Of a DNA stretch of 64,000 bases, positions 44,437-53,483 are shown piece after piece. The notes under the pieces were generated by a model. The model was not told the origin of the DNA. It did no database searches and saw only the letters and a list, made by a program, of their open reading frames with translations. Location of the stretch: NCBI GenBank assembly GCA_027491085.1, contig JAIXWW010000013.1, forward strand, positions 1-64,000. Reading direction: 5' to 3'. The translations under genes and the position numbers were made by a program. The stretch is from Bacteroidota bacterium (lineage in GTDB: Bacteria; Bacteroidota; Bacteroidia; UKL13-3). The number at the start of each line of letters is the position of its first letter. Position 1 is the stretch's first letter.

Positions 44437-45900
44437 ATGACTAAAACATTAGAACAAATATCACATACAGTAAAAACCATTTCAGTTCAGGGTAGCTTGA
44501 ATATGGAGGTTACACTGCTTACTTACGACTCAAGAAACGTAACAAGTAGCAGTGTGTTTTTTGCTGTAAAAGGTACTCAAGTTGATGGTCATAAATTTAT
44601 TGGAGATGTAATATCAAAAGGTGTTAAAGCCATTGTTTGCGAAGTATTACCAACTGAATTAAATGCTGAAATTACCTATATACAAGTAGGAAATACCAGT
44701 GAAGCCATGGCTTTAATGGCGGCTAATTTTTATAACCATCCTTCTAAACAATTAAAGCTTGTTGCGGTAACAGGAACCAATGGTAAAACTACTGTTGCTA
44801 CCTTATTATTTAGTTTGTTTCGTAAGTTTGGTTATCATGTAGGATTACTTTCTACTGTTCAAAATCAAATAAACGAAACAGTTATTCCGAGCACACATAC
44901 TACTCCTGATTCTATTAGGATTAATGAGCTTTTAGGACAAATGTTAGCTGCTGGTTGTGAGTATTGTTTTATGGAAGCAAGTTCGCATGCTATTGATCAA
45001 AATAGAATTAGCGGATTACATTTTGCAGGAACTATTTTTACCAATATTACCCATGATCATTTGGATTATCATATCACATTTGATAATTACATAAAAGCTA
45101 AGAAAAAGTTATTTGATGATGTGAATGATGATGCCTTTGCCTTGACTAATAAAGATGATAGAAATGGCATGGTAATGTTGCAAAATACCCATGCATCAAA
45201 ATATTCTTATTCATTACAATCAATGGCTGATTTTAAAGGTAAAATTATTGAAGCCGATTTTGATGGAATGCTTATTAATGTTAATGGCGATGAGGCTTGG
45301 TTCAGATTAGTTGGTGAGTTTAATGCTTATAATCTTTTAGCAGTTTACGGAGCAGCTTTTTTATTGGGTAAAGATAAACAAGAAATCATTACGCATTTAT
45401 CAAGTTTACATTCAGTAAATGGTCGCTTCGATTTTATGAAATCAGAAAGTGGCATAGTAGCCATTGTTGATTATGCGCATACTCCTGATGCTTTAAAAAA
45501 TATTCTTTCAACCATTAATGGAATAAGAACCAATAACGAACAACTGATAACAGTAGTTGGTTGTGGTGGAAATAGAGATGCTGCTAAACGTCCGGTTATG
45601 GCCGATGTGGCAACTAAAATGAGTAATAAGGTAATTTTTACTTCTGATAATCCTCGTAACGAAGACCCAGAAGCAATATTAGATGAAATGCAAAAAGGTG
45701 TTGACCCATTGCATTACAAAAAAACGCTAAGAATTAGCAATAGAAAAGAGGCAATTAAAGCTGCTGTAAGTATGGCTCAAAAAGGCGATATCATTTTGGT
45801 AGCTGGTAAAGGCCACGAAACTTACCAAGAAATTCAAGGTGTAAAACATCATTTTGATGATAAAGAAGTGTTGAAAGAGATGTTTGAATTAATGAAATAA
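44437..45900 (+). CDS. murE: UDP-MurNAc-tripeptide ligase MurE
   Basis: Adds the third amino acid (meso-diaminopimelate in most Gram-negatives) to UDP-MurNAc-L-Ala-D-Glu in the cytosol. 487 residues. The N-terminal domain with LLTYDSRNVTSSSVFFAVKGTQVDGHKFI binds the UDP part; the ATP site is VAVTGTNGKTTVATLLF (about 111-127); the NPRNEDP motif (DNPRNEDPEAILDEM), which recognises meso-diaminopimelate, is present; GKGHETYQEI closes the chain. The family motifs are complete. Confidence 0.97.
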   Translation: MTKTLEQISHTVKTISVQGSLNMEVTLLTYDSRNVTSSSVFFAVKGTQVDGHKFIGDVISKGVKAIVCEVLPTELNAEITYIQVGNTSEAMALMAANFYNHPSKQLKLVAVTGTNGKTTVATLLFSLFRKFGYHVGLLSTVQNQINETVIPSTHTTPDSIRINELLGQMLAAGCEYCFMEASSHAIDQNRISGLHFAGTIFTNITHDHLDYHITFDNYIKAKKKLFDDVNDDAFALTNKDDRNGMVMLQNTHASKYSYSLQSMADFKGKIIEADFDGMLINVNGDEAWFRLVGEFNAYNLLAVYGAAFLLGKDKQEIITHLSSLHSVNGRFDFMKSESGIVAIVDYAHTPDALKNILSTINGIRTNNEQLITVVGCGGNRDAAKRPVMADVATKMSNKVIFTSDNPRNEDPEAILDEMQKGVDPLHYKKTLRISNRKEAIKAAVSMAQKGDIILVAGKGHETYQEIQGVKHHFDDKEVLKEMFELMK

Positions 45901-45933
45901 ATAAAAAATTAGAACTATAAAATAACTAACAAT

Positions 45934-47202
45934 ATGTTGTATTACTTATTTGACTATTTGAATGATACCTTTAATATTCCTGGAGCTGGGGTGTTTCAAT
46001 ACATTTCATTCAGGGCAGCTATGGCTATTATATTATCGTTAACCATATCAATGATTTATGGTAAAAACTTGATTGCAAAATTAAGAAGATTACAAGTGGC
46101 TGATGAAATTAGAGACCTTGGTTTAGCAGGTGAAAAAGCTAAAGTAGGTACACCTACAATGGGTGGATTAATCATTTTAGCAGCTATTTTATTGCCTACC
46201 TTATTGTTTGCTCGCATCAATAACGTGTATATTATTTTGGCGGTAATTACTACCATTTGGCTTGGTTTAGTTGGCTTTTTAGATGATTACATAAAAGTAT
46301 TTAAAAAGAATAAAGAAGGTTTAGCAGGTAGGTTTAAAATAGTTGGACAAGTTGGTATCAGCGTAATTGTGGCTACCACATTGTATTATAACCAACATGT
46401 AAAAACCAAAGATTTTTATAAGCCTCAAGATGTAACCACTGAGTTTATAAAAGCCAATAATTTACAACAAACAGTTATTGATGGTCAAATTATGTATTCG
46501 AAAGATGAGAAGGCCACTACTACTACTATTCCATTTTTTAAATCAACAGAGTTTGATTATAAATACTTATTGACTTGGATTTGGGATGGATTTGAGCAAT
46601 ACAATTATTTGATTTTTTTAGTAGTTGTAACATTTATTATAACTGCTGTTTCCAATGGTGCAAATATTACTGATGGTATTGATGGTCTGGCAGCAGGTAT
46701 ATCGGCTATTATAGCTTTGGTGCTCAGTATTTTTGCTTATGTAAGTGGTAATTTGGTTTTCTCTGAATATTTAGGAGTAATGTACATTCCTAATCTTGGC
46801 GAAATGGTAATTTTTGGTGGTGCTTTAGTTGGTGCTTGTGTTGGTTTTTTATGGTACAATGCTTTTCCAGCTCAGGTTTTTATGGGCGATACAGGTTCAT
46901 TGTCTTTAGGAGGAATAATAGCAGTATTTGCTATTATGGTTCGTAAAGAATTATTGATTCCAATTTTATGTGGTGTGTTCTTAGTTGAAAATTTATCGGT
47001 AATACTTCAAGTGTATTATTTTAAATACCAAAAACGCAAGCATGGAATTGAATATGCTAGGGCAAACAGACTTTTTAAAATGTCTCCGTTGCATCACCAT
47101 TACCAAAAATTAGGTTTCCATGAATCTAAAATAGTTACCCGTTTTTGGATTATTGGAATCATGCTAGCAATCATCACCATCATTACCTTAAAAGTACGCT
47201 AA
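45934..47202 (+). CDS. mraY: Phospho-MurNAc-pentapeptide transferase MraY
   Basis: Integral inner-membrane enzyme that moves phospho-MurNAc-pentapeptide to undecaprenyl phosphate (lipid I). 422 residues with about ten helices. Signatures: [21 protein letters not shown], the catalytic aspartates in [40 protein letters not shown] and [12 protein letters not shown], and the late HHHY in [15 protein letters not shown] loop of about 65 residues ([20 protein letters not shown]...[11 protein letters not shown]) between helices is typical of Bacteroidota MraY. It is followed by a repeat-rich spacer. Confidence 0.97.
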   Translation: MLYYLFDYLNDTFNIPGAGVFQYISFRAAMAIILSLTISMIYGKNLIAKLRRLQVADEIRDLGLAGEKAKVGTPTMGGLIILAAILLPTLLFARINNVYIILAVITTIWLGLVGFLDDYIKVFKKNKEGLAGRFKIVGQVGISVIVATTLYYNQHVKTKDFYKPQDVTTEFIKANNLQQTVIDGQIMYSKDEKATTTTIPFFKSTEFDYKYLLTWIWDGFEQYNYLIFLVVVTFIITAVSNGANITDGIDGLAAGISAIIALVLSIFAYVSGNLVFSEYLGVMYIPNLGEMVIFGGALVGACVGFLWYNAFPAQVFMGDTGSLSLGGIIAVFAIMVRKELLIPILCGVFLVENLSVILQVYYFKYQKRKHGIEYARANRLFKMSPLHHHYQKLGFHESKIVTRFWIIGIMLAIITIITLKVR

Positions 47203-47207
47203 TACGA

Positions 47208-47312
47208 AATTTTGAATGTTGGGTTTTGAATTTTGAATGATTAAATACAACAATAAATTAGAATTAACTAACAACTATCAATTGGCCAGAAGCTAGAAGC
47301 TAGTAGCCGAAA
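47208..47312. repeat. Short-word iterated spacer between mraY and murD
   Basis: TTTTGAATGTTGGGTTTTGA then ATTTTGAATGATT (47213-47242) is a short iteration of TTTTGAAT; later GCCAGAAGCTAGAAGCTAG and TAGCCGAAAGC (47285-47314). Words of the same kind appear in metG and at 13794. No open frame. Confidence 0.6.
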
Positions 47313-47325
47313 GCAAACAAAAACA

Positions 47326-48669
47326 ATGAAACGAATAGTAATACTTGGAAGCGGAGAAAGTGGAACAGGTGCAGCCATCTTAGCCAAAAAACAAGGCTTT
47401 GATGTATTTGTGTCAGATAAAGGAGCAATCCCTCAAAAATACAAAGAGGAATTGTTGCAGCATGCTATTGCTTTCGAAGAATTACAACACACTGAAGCAT
47501 TGATTTTAAATGCTGATGAAATTATAAAAAGTCCGGGTATTCCTGAAAAGAATGAGCTTATAAAAAAGCTTCGTTCTTTGAATATTTCTATTATTAGTGA
47601 AATTGAGTTTGCAGCTCGTTACACCAATGCATATATTATAGCTATTACTGGAACCAATGGCAAAACTACAGTTACCTCATTGGTATATCATTTATTTCAA
47701 AAAGCAGGTTTAAATGTAGCCTGTGGAGGTAATATTGGTGTGAGTTTTGCTCGCTTAGTTGCCGAAAAACAATACGATTATTTTGTATTGGAAATAAGCA
47801 GTTTTCAATTAGATGATATGTATGAATTTCATGCAAACATTGCTGTATTAACCAATATAACACCCGATCATTTAGACAGATATAATTACGAAATACAAAA
47901 TTATATAAACTCAAAATTCAGAATCACACAAAATCAAACTGCCGCAGATTACTTTTTGTATTGTGCCGATGATGAATTAACAACCGCAAACTTGCAATCA
48001 ACAAATATAAACGCACAAATGGTTCCATTCTCGTTAAACCCTAGTCTTGCAGCTGGGGCAACTGTAATGGATGGAACCATGATTGTGCAAATATCAAACA
48101 ATCAATTAAATCCATTCACAATGTTAACACAACAACTTGCACTTAGAGGTAGGCATAATGCCTATAACTCGCTTGCCGCAGCCTTAATTGGCAAGGCATT
48201 ACAAATTAAAAATGAAGTTATTCGCGAAGCGCTAACCGATTTTAAAAATGTAGAACACCGTTTAGAAAATGTAGCCTCGGTTGATGGCATACAATTTATT
48301 AACGACTCCAAAGCCACCAATGTAAATGCTGCTTGGTATGCTTTAGAATGTATGGATAAACCAGTAGTTTGGATTGCTGGTGGAACCGATAAAGGCAATG
48401 ATTATACCATGCTTAAAGATCTGGTAAAAGAAAAAGTGCGCATCATTGTTTGCATGGGTTTAGATAATACTAAAATTCATGAAGCATTTAGTAAAGATGT
48501 AGATATGATTGTAAATACTACCAGTGCTAACGAAGCTGTAAAAGTAGCAAAACAATTGGCCAAAGCTGGCGAATGTGTTTTGTTATCGCCTGCTTGCGCT
48601 TCGTTTGATTTATTTAAAAATTATGAAGAACGTGGCCGTATGTTTAAAAATGCGGTTAGAAGTTTATAG
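47326..48669 (+). CDS. murD: UDP-MurNAc-L-Ala:D-Glu ligase MurD
   Basis: Adds D-glutamate to UDP-MurNAc-L-alanine in the cytosol. 447 residues. N-terminal RIVILGSGESGTGAAILAKKQGFDVFVSD, ATP loop IAITGTNGKTTVTSLVYH (about 105-122), catalytic-site LTNITPDHLDRY, and the C-terminal ALECMDKPVVWIAGGTDKGNDY and LLSPACASFDLFKNYEERGRMF. All typical. It follows mraY after 123 bases, a gap that contains the iterated repeat, and leads to ftsW. Confidence 0.97.
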   Translation: MKRIVILGSGESGTGAAILAKKQGFDVFVSDKGAIPQKYKEELLQHAIAFEELQHTEALILNADEIIKSPGIPEKNELIKKLRSLNISIISEIEFAARYTNAYIIAITGTNGKTTVTSLVYHLFQKAGLNVACGGNIGVSFARLVAEKQYDYFVLEISSFQLDDMYEFHANIAVLTNITPDHLDRYNYEIQNYINSKFRITQNQTAADYFLYCADDELTTANLQSTNINAQMVPFSLNPSLAAGATVMDGTMIVQISNNQLNPFTMLTQQLALRGRHNAYNSLAAALIGKALQIKNEVIREALTDFKNVEHRLENVASVDGIQFINDSKATNVNAAWYALECMDKPVVWIAGGTDKGNDYTMLKDLVKEKVRIIVCMGLDNTKIHEAFSKDVDMIVNTTSANEAVKVAKQLAKAGECVLLSPACASFDLFKNYEERGRMFKNAVRSL

Positions 48670-48730
48670 TAATTTGATAAACATAAATTAATAGGTTTTA
48701 CCAAAACCAAATTGATTATAAAAAGTAAAA

Positions 48731-49957
48731 ATGAGTATTATACAGTATTTAAAACCAAAGGGAGACAGAGCCATGTTCTTCATCATATTGATTTTATCAT
48801 TATGGGGATTATTGGCTGTGTATAGTTCTGCCAGTTGGTTGTCGTACAAGTATAAACACAGTACCATTTTTTACTTGTTCCAACATGGAATGTATATATT
48901 TATTGGATATACTATTATGCTGTATATTCATACCATACATTATAAAAATTTCATGGGGATATCACGGTTTTTGCTCTATATATCCTATGCCTTGTTAATT
49001 GCTACCATCCTTTTTGGCGTAACTATTAATGGGGCAAAACGATGGCTTTCGTTTGGCTTTTTTACCTTTCAATCGTCTGATTTTGCTAAGGTAGCAATTT
49101 TGCTTTATACCATTAGAACCTTAGCTAAATACAAAGATGAATTGGACGATTTGAAGAAGGTGATTTATCCTTTATTGGGTCATATCACTTTAACTTGCGT
49201 ATTAATTGCAAAAGATAATTTAAGTACCGCTTTGGTGCTTTTTATGACTTGTATTTTGGTAATGTACTTAGGGAGAGTTAAAGTTATTTATTTAATCAAA
49301 ATTGGTGTTGTTGGTTTGGTTTTTGCTGTTTTATTTGCTATGTTTTTATTGTTTGCTCCTCCTAAATTAATTGAGGGAGTTGGACGATTTGAAACATGGA
49401 AAGCAAGGATAACGGCATTTACTAATTTTGAGAATAATTCGGCTCAAACAGGAAGAAATAAAGTAAAGGAAAAAGATAGTTTTCAAGCCGACCATGCTAA
49501 AATAGCAATTGCTACGGGTGGCTTGTTTGGAAAAGGTCCCGGTCAAAGTGTAGAGCGTAACTTTTTGCCCGAAGCTTATGCCGATTTTATCTATGCCATT
49601 ATCATTGAAGAGTATGGATTGTTTTTGGGTATATTTATGCTGTTTTTATATTTATGGTTTATGTATAGAACCATCAATATTATAAAAAAGGCACCCAAAG
49701 CTTTTGGGGCATTAATAGCAGTTGGTTTGTCTTTCCAATTGGTGCTGCAAGCATTAATAAACATGGCGGTAGCAGTTGGTTTATTTCCTGTTACAGGTTT
49801 AACTTTACCTTTGGTAAGTAAAGGCGGAACCTCACTTATTTTTACATTTATAACATTGGGATTGATTATGAGTGTTAGCAGGTATATTCAAGCTGATAGC
49901 ATGGAGGAAGCCAATAGTAATGTGGATTCAAAAAACAATAATTTTATAACAACTTAG
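48731..49957 (+). CDS. ftsW: Septal peptidoglycan polymerase FtsW
   Basis: Lipid II polymerase of the SEDS family, partner of FtsI in the divisome; multipass inner-membrane protein. 408 residues, about ten helices. Motifs: AMFFIILILSLWGLLAVYSSASWLSY, NGAKRWLSFGFFTFQSSDFAK (the catalytic-region pattern KRWxxxGxxxxQPSE is here QSSD), FLPEAYADFIYAIIIEEYGLF, and VAVGLFPVTGLTLPLVSKGGTSLI. The ATG is 61 bases after murD. Confidence 0.95.
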   Translation: MSIIQYLKPKGDRAMFFIILILSLWGLLAVYSSASWLSYKYKHSTIFYLFQHGMYIFIGYTIMLYIHTIHYKNFMGISRFLLYISYALLIATILFGVTINGAKRWLSFGFFTFQSSDFAKVAILLYTIRTLAKYKDELDDLKKVIYPLLGHITLTCVLIAKDNLSTALVLFMTCILVMYLGRVKVIYLIKIGVVGLVFAVLFAMFLLFAPPKLIEGVGRFETWKARITAFTNFENNSAQTGRNKVKEKDSFQADHAKIAIATGGLFGKGPGQSVERNFLPEAYADFIYAIIIEEYGLFLGIFMLFLYLWFMYRTINIIKKAPKAFGALIAVGLSFQLVLQALINMAVAVGLFPVTGLTLPLVSKGGTSLIFTFITLGLIMSVSRYIQADSMEEANSNVDSKNNNFITT

Positions 49958-49987
49958 GTCTATTTATAACTAACTATTTTATTAAAA

Positions 49988-51127
49988 ATGAATAGCAAAA
50001 AGAAAATAATAATTAGCGCAGGAGGAACAGGGGGACATATATATCCGGCCATTGCGGTAGCGCAAGCATTGCAAAAAAGACTCAATAATGAAGTGGAGTT
50101 TTTATTTGTGGGCGCTAGCGATAGAATGGAAATGGAAAAAGTTCCTAAAGCGGGTTATAAAATAGAAGGATTGTGGATTAGTGGATTGCAACGTAGAATT
50201 ACATATAAAAATTTATTGTTTCCAATAAAGGTTGTTTCAAGTATTTTAAAATCATTTGGAATAATTAACAGGTTTAAACCCGATGCAGTTATTGGTTTTG
50301 GTGGTTATGCAAGTAGTGCGGTGCTTTATGCAGCATCGTTAAAAAAACTGCCAACTTTAATACATGAGCAAAACTCGTATGCGGGTATCACCAATAAAAT
50401 ATTAAAAGATAAAGTAAATACCATTTGCGTGGCTTACGATAATATGGAGAAGTTTTTCCCAGCCAATAAGTTGGTAAAAACAGGTAATCCAATTCGTCAA
50501 GATTTGTTGGATGTGTCGAGCAAAAAACAACAAGCAATGGATTTTTTTAAGTTAGATGCTAATAAAAAAACCATTTTGGTAATAGGCGGAAGCTTAGGAG
50601 CAAGAACTATCAACGAAAGTATTTTTGAAGGATTAGATAAAATAAAAGAAGCCAACGTAAACCTTATTTGGCAAACAGGTAAAAACTTTGATAAAGTAAA
50701 TTCTAATATTGAAATTATAAATTCGAAAAAAGAAGATAATGCTTTAGAAAATAATTCGAGTTTAGAATTTAGAATTTCTGATTTCATTTACGAGATGGAT
50801 TTAGCTTACGCAGCAGCTGATGTGGTAATTTCGAGAGCAGGCGCACTTTCCATAGCTGAGTTAGCACAAGTGGCTAAACCTGTTATTTTGGTGCCTTCGC
50901 CTAATGTGGCCGAAGACCATCAAACAAAAAATGCAATGGCTTTGGTAAATAAAAATGCAGCTATTTTAGTAAAAGACATAGATGCAAAAAATAACTTGGT
51001 TAGTGAAACGTTAAACTTAATAACCAATGAAAATAAACAGGCTGAATTGGTTAATCAAATAAAAACATTTTCCATGCCTAATGCAGCCGAGTTAATAGTA
51101 GATGAAGTAATCAAATTAATGAAGTAA
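49988..51127 (+). CDS. murG: UDP-GlcNAc:lipid I transferase MurG
   Basis: Adds GlcNAc to lipid I to make lipid II at the inner face of the membrane. 379 residues, a little longer than usual. N-terminal IIISAGGTGGHIYPAIAVAQAL, HEQNSYAGITNKIL, LVIGGSLGARTINESIFEGL, and the donor-site SRAGALSIAELAQVAKPVILVPSPNVAEDHQTKNA. The extra stretch near residues 238-266 (NSNIEIINSKKEDNALENNSSLEFRISDF) is Ser/Asn/Glu-rich and encoded by iterating TTCGAGTTTAGAATTTAGAA words, likely the same kind of insert as in murC. Confidence 0.96.
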   Translation: MNSKKKIIISAGGTGGHIYPAIAVAQALQKRLNNEVEFLFVGASDRMEMEKVPKAGYKIEGLWISGLQRRITYKNLLFPIKVVSSILKSFGIINRFKPDAVIGFGGYASSAVLYAASLKKLPTLIHEQNSYAGITNKILKDKVNTICVAYDNMEKFFPANKLVKTGNPIRQDLLDVSSKKQQAMDFFKLDANKKTILVIGGSLGARTINESIFEGLDKIKEANVNLIWQTGKNFDKVNSNIEIINSKKEDNALENNSSLEFRISDFIYEMDLAYAAADVVISRAGALSIAELAQVAKPVILVPSPNVAEDHQTKNAMALVNKNAAILVKDIDAKNNLVSETLNLITNENKQAELVNQIKTFSMPNAAELIVDEVIKLMK

Positions 51128-51131
51128 TTTC

Positions 51132-52580
51132 ATGGATTTAAAAAATATAAAAACAGCGTATTTCCTTGGTATTGGTGGTATAGGTATGAGTGCCATTGCA
51201 CGATATTTTAACCATTTGGGTATAAAAGTAATGGGTTACGATAAAACACCTACAGCTTTAACCAATGAATTGATTAAAGAAGGAATTGATATTCATTTTG
51301 AAGATATAGGGGATGAAGTTTCGAATTTCGAATTTAATATTTCGAATTTACTAGTTGTGTTAACTCCTGCTATTCCTGCTAATCACCAAGAGTGGGCTTG
51401 GTTTAAAAATAATGGATTTACTATTTTAAAACGTTCGCAAGTTTTAGGTTTAATCAGCCAAAATCACCAAACCATTGGAGTAGCTGGTACCCATGGAAAA
51501 ACAACCACCTCTACTTTAATTGCCCATATTTTAAAACAAAGCTCAGTTGATTGCAATGCCTTCTTAGGCGGAATTTCAACGAATTATAATACCAATTTAT
51601 TACTTACTAGTTCAAAGTTCGAAGTTCAAAGTTCGAAGTTGATTAGTAACTCTTCTGAATCAATAACTAGTAATCAACCAATCAACAATTCAACCAATCA
51701 ACAATTTGTTGTAATTGAAGCTGATGAATTTGATCGTTCGTTTTTAACATTACATCCAAGCATTGCCATCATCACTTCAACCGATGCGGATCATTTGGAT
51801 ATTTATGGCGAACACCATGAATTGAAAAAATCGTTTTTAGATTATACCAATAAATTGGTGAGTGGGGGAACGCTTATTATAAAAAAAGAACTTGATTTGA
51901 TTGATGATTTATCAGTAAATTATCTTACTTATTCCATTCAAACAGAAGCGGATATTTATGCTAAAAATATAAAAATTACCAAAGGTGATTATACTTTTGA
52001 TTTGGTTTATAAAGGAACTGAAATAACTGGTTTGCAGTTAGGAATACCAGGCTTGCATAATGTTGAAAATGCAGTAGCAGCAAGTGCAGCTTGCTTAATG
52101 AGTGGCGTAACTGAAACTGAATTGCGCGCTGCATTACTTAGTTTTAAAGGTGTTAAGCGTAGGTTCGAATATATTATAAAATCAGAAAATCAAATTTATA
52201 TTGACGATTACGCACATCATCCAGAAGAGTTGAGAGCAATTATTTCATCAGTAAAAAATATGTATCCTGAAAATGAAATTGTGGTGGCTTTTCAACCTCA
52301 TTTGTTTTCTCGTACCCGCGATTTTGTGGACGGATTTGCTGAAAGTTTATCAATTGCCAACGAGGTGTTTTTGTTGGATATTTATCCTGCCCGCGAATTA
52401 CCAATTGAAGGGGTTACTTCAAAAATAATTTTTGATAAAATTACCTCTAAAAAGCATTTGGTAAGTAATGCCGAACTGTTGGAAGCAGTAAAAACCAATC
52501 AACCAAAAGTGTTTTTAACTTTAGGCGCAGGCGATATTGATTTGTTGATAAAACCTATAAAAGAAATTTTAGAGAAATAG
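51132..52580 (+). CDS. murC: UDP-MurNAc:L-Ala ligase MurC
   Basis: Adds L-alanine to UDP-MurNAc, first peptide step, cytosolic. 482 residues, about 30 more than most homologues. N-terminal KTAYFLGIGGIGMSAIARYFN, ATP loop GVAGTHGKTTTSTLIAHIL (about 117-135), EADEFDRSFLTLHPSIAIITSTDADHLDIYG and DDYAHHPEELRAII. Between the ATP loop and EADEFD lies an extra stretch near 158-192 (SSKFEVQSSKL...NQPINNSTNQQF) encoded by iterated words; a shorter one is near 63-73 (VSNFEFNISNL). They fall in surface loops by position and spare the active site. Start is 4 bases after murG. Confidence 0.96.
   Translation: MDLKNIKTAYFLGIGGIGMSAIARYFNHLGIKVMGYDKTPTALTNELIKEGIDIHFEDIGDEVSNFEFNISNLLVVLTPAIPANHQEWAWFKNNGFTILKRSQVLGLISQNHQTIGVAGTHGKTTTSTLIAHILKQSSVDCNAFLGGISTNYNTNLLLTSSKFEVQSSKLISNSSESITSNQPINNSTNQQFVVIEADEFDRSFLTLHPSIAIITSTDADHLDIYGEHHELKKSFLDYTNKLVSGGTLIIKKELDLIDDLSVNYLTYSIQTEADIYAKNIKITKGDYTFDLVYKGTEITGLQLGIPGLHNVENAVAASAACLMSGVTETELRAALLSFKGVKRRFEYIIKSENQIYIDDYAHHPEELRAIISSVKNMYPENEIVVAFQPHLFSRTRDFVDGFAESLSIANEVFLLDIYPARELPIEGVTSKIIFDKITSKKHLVSNAELLEAVKTNQPKVFLTLGAGDIDLLIKPIKEILEK
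51319..51351. repeat. In-frame iterated-word insert in murC (N-terminal domain)
   Basis: TTTCGAATTTCGAATTTAAT followed by ATTTCGAATTTAC. A near 9-base iteration of TTCGAATTT, coding for SNFEFNISNL. It resembles 50756-50782 in murG. Confidence 0.55.
51606..51708. repeat. In-frame iterated-word insert in murC (central domain)
   Basis: CTAGTTCAAAGTTCGAAG, TTCAAAGTTCGAAG, then TTGATTAGTAACTC and CAACCAATCAACAATTCAAC with CAATCAACAATT. The first part is the same AGTTCGA iteration as in metG at 23249, the second matches words in the 57727-57900 spacer. It encodes about 33 Ser/Asn/Gln-rich residues. Confidence 0.7.
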
Positions 52581-52619
52581 AATAATAAAAATAGTTCTTA
52601 GTAACGAAGGATTTTATAG

Positions 52620-52639
52620 CCACCAGTTTTAACTGGTGG
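52620..52639. repeat. Perfect palindrome between murC and ftsQ
   Basis: CCACCAGTT-TT-AACTGGTGG, a perfect 9-bp stem. It lies in an 80-base gap of the operon, 22 bases before the ftsQ ATG. Without a T run behind it (TAAAATAAAAT follows), it is a weak terminator at best; a dispersed palindromic unit or RNA-stability hairpin is also possible. Confidence 0.7.
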
Positions 52640-52660
52640 TAAAATAAAATAAGAATAAAA

Positions 52661-53449
52661 ATGAAGTGGATAAGTGATAGAAAAATCAAAGTGTTTAAAA
52701 AGCTAGGCCTAGTATTTATTTGGCTTGTGCTTGGCTGCGGTTTGGTTTTTGCGGTTTCATTTACCAATAATCAAGAAAAAGAACTGGCTGTAAAAAAGGT
52801 TATTATTCAAATTTACCCAGAAAATATTGAGTTTTTTAACCGTAAAAAGGTGGTAAAAACCATTACTGAAAATGGCAATTTAAGCGATATAGCCAATGCC
52901 AAGGTGCAAGATTTGAATACCAGTTATTTGGAAAAAAAGTTAACTGAAAATACTTTTTTACAAGAAGCAAAAGTATATAACGATTTGAGCGGTAATGTAT
53001 ATATTAAAATTCACCAACGGGAGCCAATATTAAGGCTTTACCGCTACAATGGAGTTAATTTTTACATGGATAAATTTGGGGTAAAATTTCAAACATCTGA
53101 CAAGTTTACGGCTCACGTGCCAATTGCTAATGGTAATATTTTTGAAAGGAGTAAGCCGGGCGATACAGTGTATAGTTTTGTAGCTAATGAACTATATAAA
53201 ATAGCCTCTTATGTTGATAAACAAATATTTTGGAAAGCACAGATAGAACAGATATTTGTAACAAGGGATAATGAGTTTGTTTTAATTCCAAAAATTGGTA
53301 ACCATCAAATTTTATTTGGTGGTGCTAACGAATTGGAAGCCAAGTTCGAAAAGCTTATGGTTTTTTATAAAGAAGGCCTAAGTAGAGTAGGGTGGAATAA
53401 ATATAAAACCATAGATGTTAGGTTTGATAAACAAGTTGTTTGTAAATAA
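52661..53449 (+). CDS. ftsQ: Cell division protein FtsQ
   Basis: A 262-residue bitopic divisome protein that links early and late division proteins. A short cytoplasmic end (MKWISDRKIKVFKKLG), one helix (LVFIWLVLGCGLVFAVSF, about 17-34), then a periplasmic POTRA-like part (KKVIIQIYPENIEFFNRKKVVKTITENG) and the FtsQ beta domain (YLEKKLTENTFLQEAKVYNDLSGNVYIKIHQREPILRLY) with GWNKYKTIDVRFDKQVVCK at the end. Sequence and position agree. It is 34 bases before ftsA. Confidence 0.9.
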   Translation: MKWISDRKIKVFKKLGLVFIWLVLGCGLVFAVSFTNNQEKELAVKKVIIQIYPENIEFFNRKKVVKTITENGNLSDIANAKVQDLNTSYLEKKLTENTFLQEAKVYNDLSGNVYIKIHQREPILRLYRYNGVNFYMDKFGVKFQTSDKFTAHVPIANGNIFERSKPGDTVYSFVANELYKIASYVDKQIFWKAQIEQIFVTRDNEFVLIPKIGNHQILFGGANELEAKFEKLMVFYKEGLSRVGWNKYKTIDVRFDKQVVCK

Positions 53450-53483
53450 TAAAAAAAAAGTTTTTTCAATAAAATATAAAAAA

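Noticed and set aside
52160..52172. tRNA-like GGTTCGAAT element
   Set aside because: It is inside murC codons and no acceptor or anticodon arms can be formed around it.
53415..53483. Longer FtsA start inside ftsQ
   Set aside because: The added 23 residues are basic and unlike FtsA N-termini; the ATG at 53484 gives the normal start.
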